DNA from: Hofstenia miamia
Taxonomy: Eukaryota > Xenacoelomorpha > Acoela
Length of the DNA: 64,000 nt
Assembly: GCA_004352715.1 (NCBI GenBank)
Contig: SCFE01000068.1
Location: forward strand, 1,199,184-1,263,183
Direction: 5' to 3'
Part shown: in pieces, positions 45,860 through 57,947 of the stretch
How the letters are laid out: every line of letters begins with the position of its first letter
Position numbering within the stretch: the stretch's first letter is position 1
Program-made: the position numbers and the translations under genes
Notes under the pieces: model-generated
What the model saw: only the letters and a program-made list of their open reading frames with translations
The model's database searches: none
Told to the model about the DNA's origin: nothing

Positions 45860-46066
45860 TTCTTCTGTTAATACATTCGTTCTGATAGCACAATTCTTTT
45901 GCTAACTTCAGTTCTATTCTAATCTTATAATTTTAACTTGTAAAGTTAACTTATAATTGCTTTCTGAAGCATACTATGAGAAAAGACGAAAAAAACACGT
46001 TTTAAACATTTTTATGCAAAAACAGTTTAACATAACAACCCTGAACACTATATATATATATATATA

Positions 46067-47066
46067 NNNNNNNNNNNNNNNNNNNNNNNNNNNNNNNNNN
46101 NNNNNNNNNNNNNNNNNNNNNNNNNNNNNNNNNNNNNNNNNNNNNNNNNNNNNNNNNNNNNNNNNNNNNNNNNNNNNNNNNNNNNNNNNNNNNNNNNNNN
46201 NNNNNNNNNNNNNNNNNNNNNNNNNNNNNNNNNNNNNNNNNNNNNNNNNNNNNNNNNNNNNNNNNNNNNNNNNNNNNNNNNNNNNNNNNNNNNNNNNNNN
46301 NNNNNNNNNNNNNNNNNNNNNNNNNNNNNNNNNNNNNNNNNNNNNNNNNNNNNNNNNNNNNNNNNNNNNNNNNNNNNNNNNNNNNNNNNNNNNNNNNNNN
46401 NNNNNNNNNNNNNNNNNNNNNNNNNNNNNNNNNNNNNNNNNNNNNNNNNNNNNNNNNNNNNNNNNNNNNNNNNNNNNNNNNNNNNNNNNNNNNNNNNNNN
46501 NNNNNNNNNNNNNNNNNNNNNNNNNNNNNNNNNNNNNNNNNNNNNNNNNNNNNNNNNNNNNNNNNNNNNNNNNNNNNNNNNNNNNNNNNNNNNNNNNNNN
46601 NNNNNNNNNNNNNNNNNNNNNNNNNNNNNNNNNNNNNNNNNNNNNNNNNNNNNNNNNNNNNNNNNNNNNNNNNNNNNNNNNNNNNNNNNNNNNNNNNNNN
46701 NNNNNNNNNNNNNNNNNNNNNNNNNNNNNNNNNNNNNNNNNNNNNNNNNNNNNNNNNNNNNNNNNNNNNNNNNNNNNNNNNNNNNNNNNNNNNNNNNNNN
46801 NNNNNNNNNNNNNNNNNNNNNNNNNNNNNNNNNNNNNNNNNNNNNNNNNNNNNNNNNNNNNNNNNNNNNNNNNNNNNNNNNNNNNNNNNNNNNNNNNNNN
46901 NNNNNNNNNNNNNNNNNNNNNNNNNNNNNNNNNNNNNNNNNNNNNNNNNNNNNNNNNNNNNNNNNNNNNNNNNNNNNNNNNNNNNNNNNNNNNNNNNNNN
47001 NNNNNNNNNNNNNNNNNNNNNNNNNNNNNNNNNNNNNNNNNNNNNNNNNNNNNNNNNNNNNNNNNN
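46067..47066. other. assembly gap (1000 N)
   Basis: Exactly 1000 N. The left edge is inside a (TA)n run. The missing upstream exons of the minus-strand gene may be here. Confidence 0.99.
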
Positions 47067-47804
47067 TAAGTAGAACGTAATTGATAACGATATTTTGATA
47101 GAGAAGGCTTTTCTATTTTGCATCTTCAATCCAAGTCAGCTTGATTTTGAATTCTAGTATAAATTTCACACCATTCGAAGGAATAAATGTTTGCCTGTTT
47201 TTATAAACAAGAATTTAAGGGAAAGACGTCTGTCACGTAAATGTATGTTCTAATTGCCCACTTTGTATAGTTTGTTGTCTAAATAAAGCGTATTTCTAAA
47301 GGCAGTCACATCGGGGACAGATATCGTAATTTGTCTAAATTCAGATATTCTAATTATCAATTTGGGTCATTTAATTAGGATGCATTTTACTTTCCTGATT
47401 GATGGCACCGTTTTTTATAGTGTATGCTTAATGATGTATCCATACCTAATTTCGTCATGTATTTTCCATCTATATAACTCCATTGTTTAAAAATGTTGTG
47501 ACGCAGATAACTATCGATTTTCAAAAGACTCTTCCTTTAAAGGAATACTGTTCGCGTCAATCGATTCCTCCGATTAATTAATTGCTTAAGAAGTGCTCTC
47601 TTAACAACAATTTCTATTATTATTATTATTTGCCATTTCCATTTGAAAATGTTAAATACAAGTATCGAAATGCCTGATCCTTGTTTATGTATATATACTA
47701 AGTAATTGTAGAAAAGTGAATACGAAACTCATGTGTTCAATTTGAGACGCATATATTGCATGCGATGAGGCCAAAATATATAAATGAACTTTGGACAACA
47801 TTAC
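47067..47804. other. intergenic, nothing recognised
   Basis: No coding or repeat pattern that I can support apart from a short (TAT)n at about 47616. Confidence 0.35.
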
Positions 47805-48022
47805 TAAACAAATGCTTCTGCTTCAGATGATAGAGTGGCATTTCAAGTTTCTCTGAGTTATGTACTGCTGAGGGTGATAATGCTGGTGATTTCTCATCGA
47901 CATGCAGGCCTCCAATCGCAATTTGAAATTTTGACGAAGAATCACAAACTGTTTCAAAGACACAGGACGTTTTCTGTGAGTCCAGACGTTTGCGTGGAGC
48001 TGACCTCAAAATCGAGTACACG
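47805..48022 (-). CDS. possible exon of a minus-strand gene
   Basis: A minus-strand frame open for 72 codons between an AG (ctctaaag) and a gtaatgt donor. It includes 'RKRLDSQKTSCVFETVCDSS' and 'GGLHVDEKSPALSPSAVHNS'. The Ser/Lys/Glu composition is protein-like and the stretch is GC-richer than its flanks. It could be an upstream exon of the gene at 41.3-44.4 kb, but the phases would need another exon in between. Family unknown. Confidence 0.35.
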
Positions 48023-48433
48023 CTTTAGAGATTTGAAAAACTGGTGGCAACTCTGTAAATGAAGGCTTGAAACTCTTGTGTTCTTCTGCCAGAGCGAGGT
48101 ATTTTTGAAATCCTACTTGTCCTATTTTCGAGGATGCCACGACAATACACTTCTTGGTTGATCTATTCCTCATTTTATAAGAAATTGGGAGGTTCTATTC
48201 TATGCTATGACTTTCGTTGTTTTGTTGGTATTCCATGATAAGAAACTTTTACAATAAACTCACAGCCCTAGACCTTTATTTAAGTTTGGAGCTGTTACTT
48301 TGCATTACTCTTTCACTATCCATTTCAATAATCTATTGCTGATACTGGACCCATTTACGATTTTCTTCAATGAACTTGGATTTCGCTGTAGTCCCTTCTT
48401 GATGATCTCACGATTTCTCCACCCCATGTATAC

Positions 48434-48661
48434 TCAAGCTCTTTTAATTGCCGAATTACCTGCGAAACCATCAAGTTGAAAAATAAAACGAATGAATAAT
48501 TTCACAATATCATTTCCTTTACAAAATGCCTCCACAATTTGACTGTATTTTTTTTGATATACTAAATATAAAGCATTTTCAACTGCTTTAGTATAATTTT
48601 CGTCCGTTTCACTAGTGATAATTTCTTTTTTATCATTTTGTTTATCTACAACATTTATCAC
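48434..48661 (-). CDS. open frame of uncertain meaning
   Basis: A 75-codon frame ('YTKAVENALYLVYQKKYSQI', 'LFIRFIFQLDGFAG') with a GT donor-like gcag|gtaatt inside. No homology recognised. It may be a LINE or gene scrap. Confidence 0.18.
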   Translation of the reverse strand: MINVVDKQNDKKEIITSETDENYTKAVENALYLVYQKKYSQIVEAFCKGNDIVKLFIRFIFQLDGFAGNSAIKRA

Positions 48662-48884
48662 TCAAAATTTCAATATACCGTATTTTAACACCTTCTCTTT
48701 AAACTTCAACAAAACTTTTCACTTCAGCATGTCCTACCCTGAAATTTGCGAATTTTTAATATGTAGTCACTTGAAATCGAAATAAAAACAAAGATTCCTC
48801 GCCATTACATAGAATTTCTTGTTAGGGTTAGGAAAAGAAGTAAAAAAACACTACGCTTTCTAATATTTCGTATGTCAACCACGG

Positions 48885-49255
48885 TCAGCGATCACTGCAG
48901 CTACTTCGTCTTCGCATACTTTCAATCAAGTTCTTGCACATTTCTTGAATTTCTTCATCTCGATTCCATATTTTTGTAAAGGAAGATGTTATTTCTCTCC
49001 GAGAATGAGCTTTGAGATCTCTGAGTCTCTGTTTCACAATGCCCCACAAATTCTCTATTGGGTTCAGATTGGGGGATTGGGCAGGCCAGCTCATGGCTTT
49101 GAGGTTGTGCCTATCAAGACAAGCTTTGGTTCTGCGGGAGTTATGAGATTGGGCATTGTCCTGCTGGAAAACACCTGAGCCATCTAGAAAACATTCAAGC
49201 ATTTGTTGAGTCACTCGACCTTCAATAACATGCGTGATGTAAGACGTACTGTCTA
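48885..49255 (-). pseudogene. Tc1-like transposase C-terminal fragment
   Basis: The minus-strand frame has 'GSGVFQQDNAQSHNSRRTKA' (second catalytic Asp) and 'MSWPAQSPNLNPIENLWGIV' (catalytic Glu), spaced as in DD34E elements. The N-terminal half is absent: the frame dissolves into a (TA)n run at about 49266-49298. A different family from the fragment at 9.9-10.7 kb. Confidence 0.85.
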
Positions 49256-49265
49256 TACTACCTTC

Positions 49266-49297
<32 letters not shown>

Positions 49298-49298
49298 A
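49266..49298. repeat. (TA)n microsatellite
   Basis: Flanks the truncated Tc1-like fragment, as is common at Tc1-type TA insertion points that have slipped. Confidence 0.9.
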
Positions 49299-49299
49299 A

Positions 49300-51307
49300 A
49301 TACGCACATTTCAGGTTTAATGCAAACTCGCTGATCCATGCTGTATTGTACTTTAGCAACGTTTTAAACTATTTTATGGCATTAAGTTATAAGTGTTTTG
49401 AAAAATCATGAATTATTTTTAATGAAGCAGCTCAAAGCTTTTGCTGAGATGAGTAGGTCGTTTCTTTGAAAGGCACACTCCCTTTGAACAATTGTTTACC
49501 AACAAATAATGTTAATTTGGTTAGTCCAAAATCATAAGATAAGTTTAATCACATCAAATAAGTCATGAATATTATTATTTGATGTTAAATCATATTACAA
49601 CGCTTTCTCAATCAATTTGATGCTGTTCGAAAGTTCAATGATTTTATCGACACCAGATATCATCTCTTTTTATATCAACGAACGTTTGATGATAGTAATT
49701 GCAAAAAAATACTTTTTAAACCCAACCATTTTACACTTCTTTATTGCCGTTTTATTTATTGTTCGAATTGCTCTTTATACTCCAAAACCACCAACTCACT
49801 GTTCTAATAAAGGAGCACTCGTTTTTATTTTCACCTCATTTGAAAATTTCTCGCAATGTCTTTAATTATCATTGAAATTATTTTTTTATCAATCGTGAAT
49901 CCAAAATACTTTTATCTCGTAATCAAATATTAGCCGTCCATTGTTCTTAGTTTTTTAAGAATCAACAGTAGACAATGCTCAACGCTTGTTTAGATAAATG
50001 TTTGTTACAAAATTTATCATTGTCAAATATTTGTCAAAATACATTTAAAGCCAATTAGCTCGAATTTACAATCGCGGTTCTGTAAAGCTAAACTTACGTG
50101 TAAAATATACAAATTATATTTAATATTTAATTAAACTGGAAAACCTGCTAATGTTTCTTAATTAACTTTTCTGTAATGTTCACACTTGGTATTTGCATTG
50201 CACTTCTAAACCTACGTCTTCCTTAATTAATTTGTTTTTGTGTGATATTAAATTGAATTTTATCATATACTTAGCCTGGAATTCCTTCAAACACTTGTGC
50301 ACTAAACTAATTTTCCTTGTATAATTTATCCAGCTGGTTCCCCACACAGTATCAACATTATAACAACAAAATTTACAATCTGTTGCGTGTTGATCTATTT
50401 TTTATGAAAAAACTCCATCTATTCAAATGTAACATTCAAGTATATGTGGGTGTTGTATTCTCCCATCTGTTCAATTCTTGTCTGTTTTGTTAGCGAAGGC
50501 TTATATTTAATATTTTCTGTCATTGTTTGTAGACTTTCATCTAAATATCATTAAACACACCAGATTTAACAAATTCCCCCACAAAGTTATAGTTGTGAAG
50601 AAGATATTTCGCAAAAAAATATGAAACACGCAAAGCAAACAAAATCCATTTTCAGACATTTTTTGCAAATTGTTATATTGTACATTTATGACAAAGAAAT
50701 TGTTGAATGCATATCTGTTGTATTGTGGATGAAATAGTTTTTAGGCATTTCATTTGTAAATATCTCTTTCTGCAAGTTAAATAGTTGAATAATAAAAAAC
50801 TAAGAGTTTGTCCCTCAGACTCAAGGACGTATTTAGGGGGTGTTGCTGCCGCTCCCTCCCTTGGGTGCGATAAAAGGATGCGCAAGTTATAATTTTAAAA
50901 TTATAGGCTTATGTGTTTATTGTCATTGTTGAATCCAATCTAAAAAGTGAAAATTGGCCCATGAATTTTAATAACTGCTGTTAATCAACTCATCTTATAA
51001 TTCAGAGCTTATTGTTATTTAAGTAATCTATTTTAAACTTAAATTTACATCAAAATGCCCATCCGTTTGAAAATTTCTAGATCTGTCCCTGCTTGGACTC
51101 CACAGTTCTACGTTATACAGCAACTCATTTCAACCAGAATATCATTGTCCACTTTTTATTATTAAACATTTTTATTGATCTTTTTGTAAATACATTTGTA
51201 GTTTTGTTTGATTCCACTAAAATTTTCAGGCATTTGAATTATTTTGATTGACATTGCCTAAATTAAAGTTTATTGAATGTTTAACCATCTATCATTTTCT
51301 AATTTAG
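49300..51307. other. intergenic or intronic, nothing firmly recognised
   Basis: AT-rich. A transposon-like patch (tatttagggggtgttgctgc, about 50830-50850) is present. I looked for the CREB3-family exon that should precede 51308 (basic K-I-K-N-K part) and did not find it. Confidence 0.4.
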
Positions 51308-51435
51308 CTCTCAGCACAAGAAAGCAGACGTAAGAAAAAAGAGTATGTGGAGACATTAGAACGCAAAATAGATGATTATTCCCAAGATAATGAAAAGCTA
51401 CGTCACAAAGTTGATCTGCTTGAAAATGCCAATCG
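51308..51435 (+). CDS. CREB3L: CREB3-like factor, exon for basic region end and leucine zipper
   Basis: Reads '[18 protein letters not shown]' and then a heptad pattern through '[13 protein letters not shown]'. The [12 protein letters not shown] core is diagnostic for the CREB3/CrebA/OASIS bZIP subfamily, which are ER-membrane-tethered transcription factors. It starts after 'tctaatttag' (the AG inside 'ctcag' is an alternative) and ends at a GT donor in phase 2. The preceding basic-region exon is not seen. Confidence 0.88.
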
Positions 51436-52873
51436 GTAATAATCTGTCTGCGTCATTATTTTCTGACGTCATTACGTCATACCATTTATTTATTACTTCA
51501 TGCAATGACGTAGGAAGAATTGGGGGAAAAGTTAAATGTATATTTTATATGGAAACAACTGCTCTTTTTTTCTTTTATCAATATTTAATTCAATTGGAGT
51601 GAATGTGAAGAATCCTTAATTGGATTTTAAGTGCACGACGTAGATATTTTATTTCAACGATATATTTCCGTTTTCAGCATGCCCCACTCTATCTTTGAAA
51701 ACCCATTGAGCATGGGATGTTCAGGTAGAAGTAATTAATTATGAAACAGGTTCTGTCTTCCCATACAAATCAAATGTTACAAATATATTTAAGAATTTGT
51801 TCTTTGAAATCAAAACCAAACCTCCTGAACACTTGTCGTATGAAATGGATAAAAGGCCTGAAATGATGAAATTTTACTTTCTCAAAATGTTTTTCTAAGC
51901 TATGCTTACAGATCTGAGCTTGATATGAATTGAGGTTGATCTTAAATCGGTAGCCACCGAGCAAAATGCTCTAAGTTAAAAAAACACTGGAACCAAGAAA
52001 TTACAAATTTTAATGTTTGCACGGCAATTGTTTTTTCAATACCAGATCATCTGCTTGATAGAAGTTGGATTTTGTTGATAATTTAATTTTGGAAAATTTC
52101 TTACGAAAAATTTAAATCACTTAGTGAATTGATACGCGACTACTTTACTTAAGATCAAACTATTTCCCTTAATCAGAGTTCGATTTTCTTAAATTTTCTT
52201 ACAATTCCATTGCAAATACTTCAGTTATATTGGGAATAATTTTTTTTCGGTTATTTACTTTAAAGTAAAATTATGATTTTAATATTGATGGGATTACATA
52301 GTATTTGAGAAATTGTTCTTCCCCGGCATAATACCATGTTTTCCATTTGTTGTGTACAAAATTCTGCTCCAAATATACTGTTTAATTATGTCATTTTAGT
52401 TCTATTATATTGCTAACTTTATGCTTGCGTTGCCTCTATGTCTATGTACTTCATAAACTGGTGTTTTCCGTTGTCAAATTTTGAAATACTGAATGCGTGA
52501 AATTTTTATTTTGCGCACGCATCGTTAATTGTAATTGTTTTGTGAATTGTCTTCACTCTTTCTTGCGTACCACACATTGACTTGTTATTATAAACTGTAA
52601 TTACGATTTTGCAAGATTTGGCATTTCTCTTGTGTCATTGTTTTCAGGTAGAACACTCTTATAAGTTCTTGCTCAACATAAGCATCCTCATTGCAATTTG
52701 CCAATTCACTTTTGCGTCACGATCGTTGAATGCTAATTGGTTAACATTTCGCTACTTGATAATGGTTTTATACACCTCAAATTATCCTAATTGGAATATA
52801 TTATTTAAATGAAAAATTAAATTGTATTACGTTTATCCTTGTTGAGGTTTGTCTTTTAACTTTCACTGTTTAG

Positions 52874-52958
52874 AACCCTATTAAGTCAGTTACAAAAACT
52901 TCAGGAGTTTGCTTCTGGACTTAGTCTACCATCAGCTTCCCAAGGAACGTGTCTAATG
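52874..52958 (+). CDS. CREB3L: CREB3-like factor, end of zipper to edge of membrane segment
   Basis: The first base completes Arg (NR), then 'TLLSQLQKLQEFASGLS' and 'SASQGTCLM'. The last five residues match the conserved Q-T-G-T-C-L-M that comes just before the transmembrane helix in CREB3L1/2. Donor gtaatt, phase 0. The membrane and luminal exons were not found between here and 57.6 kb. Confidence 0.88.
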
Positions 52959-54708
52959 GTAATTCATTCTAGCTATACCTTAAACTTTCTTAAATATTCC
53001 AATATATTTATTCAGATTGCCATTGCAGTTAGTAGGCATCTGCCTTTCTTTCTCCATTAATGGCCTATTAAAATAGTGTAATTTTAATTACTAATAATTT
53101 TAATCCAGCTAGACAGGGCCTTCTGAATATATTTAGAATGGAATTCAATTATCAATAATTTGTATTGACAGTTAAAAGTCAGCAGGTACTTAAAAATATG
53201 AAAGGCGTTTAAATACCATCTTTAAGGCAAAGTGGAAAAATATAGTGGGGATCTTACCCTCATCTCAAATGCTTAAAGGAAACTTTACACATGCTTCAGA
53301 GTAAAGCCTACGACAAAAAACTCTCAAAATATACAACAAATCTACTGATTTTGTTGTAATTAATCTTCAATTTAAATTATCATTTAAACTTTTCGCATCT
53401 CTTCCATTTTAATCTTAAATTTTGATCAGTTATTTCATATATTAAAATTTTACATGAAATTTAAGATTTGAAAATAATCTGTTGGGTTGGAATGCAATTC
53501 TATTTTGTGTTACTTATTAATGTCATCAATGACACATGTTTTTCAGTTCTTACACCGCAAATGTCGCACTTTTGTTAAACGTCTGCATTACGTACAATTC
53601 TGTCACTCGGCCTTTTGAAATTGAAGCTGCCAACTGCTGCACAACTGATGACTTAGTTTCCCAAATGCCAATAAAAAATCACTATGCTAATCCAACTTTA
53701 AAATTGAAAGTATGCATTTAAAATTGGTATTTATTGTAATTGACTGACGTTGTCAAAGTACAAAATATGATAGCTTGATTTCAAATTGATTCATAAACTT
53801 TGTTGTCGATATTAAGGAATTTTTTATTGCAGTCGGACTTGCTTCATATGCAGATTAAATTGTTAATATTATTTGAACTTGGAAACACTCAACTAGTGAC
53901 TCATTATCAGTATTGAGATGTTAATTTTCTCATATTCGTTTTGATCAACATGGAAAGTTAGTTTGTATTTATTCAAAAAACCCCACAGTTGGGTCAGATT
54001 ACTTGATTCTAAGTTAGTAGTAGTTGTAGTTATCAAAATATTTTCTATAACTGGTAAATTTAATTGAAAAAATGGGGTTTATATCATTATACTAACTTAT
54101 TGCCACCATTGGGTGAAACAAACATGGGTATTTAAACATGTTTAGACATTAGTTGATCTTAAATACTTGCTTTCTTCACAATCTGCTTCCAAATCGAATG
54201 AAAGCCATAAATTAGTTTTGAATTTAAAATCGTTCCACCTTTTGGAAGACTGTATTGGTTCATGTCATAATTCTTGTGGTCTTGATGGGAATTTAGTTAA
54301 ATGTTGACAATGGCGCGTTGTCATTTTTTGTTGTCAACTGTTGGGAAAGTGACAATAGCTTGATTTTTTGATTAGAGGCTGTTTGTTACCTTCGCGACGA
54401 CTGATGAGTTAAAATGGTCAATTGAATTTTAAATGAGATTAGACTACACATTTAATTTTTATTTCCCGTGCTGATGTCATAATCGACTCCTACATTAATT
54501 GTCCTATTTTCGGATTTGTTAGTTTTATTTACATAGAGGGAGATGAAAATGTTAGAAAATTTGTCTTTACACAATATACATGCTTATAATTATATTAATA
54601 TTCATTTATGTTTCATTATTTTCTGTGACTACCCAAGACCTACTAAATGTAAGTCTTGGATTACCGCAATTGAAAATTCCTTACATAACCTTTCAAATAT
54701 GTATACCC

Positions 54709-54737
54709 TATATATATATATATATATATATATTTTT

Positions 54738-54786
<49 letters not shown>
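54709..54786. repeat. (TA)n compound microsatellite
   Basis: About 78 bp of TA with TATG and TTT interruptions. Confidence 0.95.
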
Positions 54787-54787
<1 letters not shown>

Positions 54788-56720
54788 TCTGTAGTAAATT
54801 AGTAAATAAACTTCCCATTAAATGCTTAGCTGCATATTTTTTGTCAAGAATGAGTTTTATCAATTTATGTATTATACCTTAAGAAGAAAACTATTATATG
54901 TAATAAAATCACGAAGCCATCACGATTTTTGTTTAACGCATGAAATTCTATCGGTAAATATACACTCATGGCTGAAAAAAATCATCTCAAACATGAAAAA
55001 TACCAATAAATCACCATGCCCTTATGAAAGGAACCTGATTACGTCATTGATTTAGACCAATGAATCTATGTAATGGATCCAGTCCAATCAAGCAAGTAGC
55101 CAGCCTCTTTCCTTAGGTGATGCTAATTTATCACTATGCAATGCTATGCTAAGTAGTGCTAAATGCGGAAAAATGGTAAGAAATTATGAGTTACTAAGGC
55201 ATTGCATATAACAGCACAAGCACTCACAATATGTGCATGATCTATATTCCTGGATATGCAGCATACACATATTATAGAACATACACAGAATTATAGAAAT
55301 TTTAATATTACATGAAACCCGAGATGGAAGTATAGGGCAAGATTTTTCTAAAGTGGGCACCCATAAATAAAAGTGGGGCAAAAACATTTTTTAGTTCAGA
55401 CCGATTGAAATAAGAGATTGCCAATTTTAAATATTGTAAAAGGATTTTTTACCTCAAATTTCCATGCTTAAAAAAATTTAATTTACTTGGAAATTTGTCC
55501 GCTCTTTGAAAAGTTTTTACCTCTTGTTGAAATTTGATCCCATTCAATGATATCAGCAAGATCATTCAGATGCTTTTGCCATTAAAATTTATCAATTTCT
55601 GTGCACAATGCGTAATTTATTTTTAATTGCATGATTGTCCAATTTTCCCAACTTTTCCACATGATGTAGAAAACAGCTTACACAATAATTAATAATTACT
55701 GGCATTTGTTATCAAGCAGAAATATATAAATCATTCAAATGAGAATTTAAACTCAGTTGTGTATGCACATTATATATTTTTTCGATTTTTGTTGAATGGT
55801 TTGCACAGTGTTAGTAGATTTTGCGAAAAAATTTCTAAACTTTATTTATTACGTTCTTAAACAATTTAGCTTTCATTGAATAAGAAAATCACACATAATA
55901 ATTTTTGAAATTTCACAATGTAAACAAAATAGGAAAAATTGAATTCCATTCCACTCAACTTCAAAATATTTAAAATAATTCTTTACAAAACTTGATTTTC
56001 AGCAGATTTTTTTTGTGAAAATATTCTTCAAACCTTACTGAACGTTTCACATTCAATTATGACATATTTAGTGTTTCAATTCGTAGTTTTGTTATTAAGT
56101 GTTTTAGTATGAACTAGAATTGAAATGTATTTAATTTCAACATTAAAGTTAAGAATTGCAATTGCTTGTTCTGAAAATTTTATCAATCTTAATTTGCTAT
56201 GAATAATTTACACACATTGAAAACTAAAATATATTATGTAGAAATTACTAAAAAAATGATACGTCTTAGCACCTATGTAATTTTTCATATATGTATAGCG
56301 ATAACAACTTTATACGATTAATAAGGTTGAAATTCAACCCAATATAATAGCTAAGCTGAGGTTAAAGTTTATACTTAACATTTTTCTTTAAAGTAGTTAA
56401 ACATTTATGTTTACCACATTGATTTCACTAGACAAGTCCATATATTGTTATTTTTGAAATATAATCAACTCTGCTTGTTAAAGTTATATTACTGTCTGGG
56501 ATGCCGGATGTTGTTTGTTGAGAAACTAAATTTATTATAAATGTAACATAAAAATACAATGCTCAAACTTAGATCCCCCTTGAAAATATTCAGGAGTACA
56601 GCTCTGAATATAGTATAGATAGATGCAACATGTTTATTGCCATTTCTTTTGTTGGCAAAAGCTACAGTAGTCTCAGTTTGTGCTTCGTTTAGAAAAGGGT
56701 GCTCCCATTCGCGAAACCTG

Positions 56721-57039
56721 CCTGCCACACTGATTAAAACATTACATTCAATATGAAAAAATATGTATATTAAACAGAAATAGTTTAAAAGTTTATTGCA
56801 ATTTAAAAAAGCTTTTGAAAGAAAATCTCATTAGGTTATTAAAAAATGTTAAAACCTGATCAAATTTTTNNNNNNNNNNNNNNNNNNNNNCCTGCCACAC
56901 TGATTAAAACATTACATTCAATATGAAAAAATATGTATATTAAACAGAAATAGTTTAAAAGTTTATTGCAATTTAAAAAAGCTTTTGAAAGAAAATCTCA
57001 TTAGGTTATTAAAAAATGTTAAAACCTGATCAAATTTTT
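56721..57039 (+). repeat. 149-bp exact duplication around a 21-N run
   Basis: 56721-56869 and 56891-57039 are identical by eye. The right copy continues seamlessly. Two contigs overlap here and the N run at 56870-56890 is not a real gap. Confidence 0.9.
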
Positions 57040-57662
57040 CAAAATTTTAATGTCTATTTGCAAATTGTAAATATCACTTGTTAATAGTTTTAATTTTAGA
57101 TTTTGATTATTTGGATTGATTTTATATAAAATGCCTTTTCCTAATTATTTTTATTATTGCACAAATCTCTGTAAGAGCTTAAAATTAAGGGCCAAAATAA
57201 ATTTTTAAATGCGGAAGTAACTTAAAATGAACGTAATTACTTGTCGTATATTTTTATCAAGTTAACTAGCCTACAGATAATTTACTGATTTTATACCCAC
57301 AAATTTTACTGCTCTATGGCTAAAATAAATTAAACACTGTACAAATCTGTATTATCACAATTTGTGTATCAATGCACACTAGGAAAATCCTTTTTATACA
57401 ATTTGCAAATCTACATGTATTCATTCATTTTTTAAATGTTACATTTAAGCAAATATTTAAAGTTCGATTTTAAAGGATACGTAGTTAAATAATAATGCAA
57501 ATTCGCATGGCTTTCAAGCGCCATCTTATGTCAATTTGATGGAATTGATTTATTTTCTTTTACGTCATTACTATTTAATCTGCGGCATATGGTAATTTAG
57601 TCTCTAATGTTTAAATTAAATGTGTTGTATTGGAAGTTAAAGCAATCATTTGAATTTTGTTA

Positions 57663-57947
57663 ATGGCAATGGAAACGATGTTTGAAAACGTTTTTGCTGA
57701 TATGGATCCCTTTTATTGCTCCTCATTGTCGGCTGAACACGGAAGTAATCAGACATGTTCGTCAATCTTCGATTCAAATACATTTGCCTCTGTTGATAAA
57801 AGTAGTGACAAATTCATCCATGTACCTGAAAACATTTGTAATGCGCGAAAAGATAGATTAGTTAACGGTTCAATTAGCTTATCTATAAAATCCGAGCCGT
57901 TGGATATGTCAGAAGATCCTTTACAAAATTTTAACATGCCGGTTGAT
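57663..57947 (+). CDS. CREB3L: CREB3-like N-terminal exon 1
   Basis: 95 codons from ATG; a second Met is two codons later. Encodes 'METMFENVFADMDPFYCSSL' and ends 'NFNMPVD' before gtaagt. Phase 0. Confidence 0.7.

Larger units (their letters stand above)
52959..57662. other. region between the CREB3-like halves
   Basis: No membrane-helix exon was recognised. The frame at 53536-53721 follows a good acceptor (tttttcag), but its long frame is out of phase with exon 52874-52958. Contains (TA)n at 54709-54786 and the overlap junction at 56721-57039. The rest is AT-rich and unrecognised. Confidence 0.4.

Noticed and set aside
45957-47129. Long open frames through the second 1000-N gap
   Set aside because: Same reason; no sequence is present.
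53536-53721. Open frame after a good acceptor, considered as the membrane exon of the CREB3-like gene
   Set aside because: In the phase required by exon 52874-52958 it stops after 23 codons, and the long frame shows no CREB3L-type transmembrane or luminal motif.
54543-54882. Two overlapping hydrophobic frames at 54.5-54.9 kb
   Set aside because: Driven by (TA)n read as Tyr-Ile repeats and AT-rich flanks; no conserved motif.
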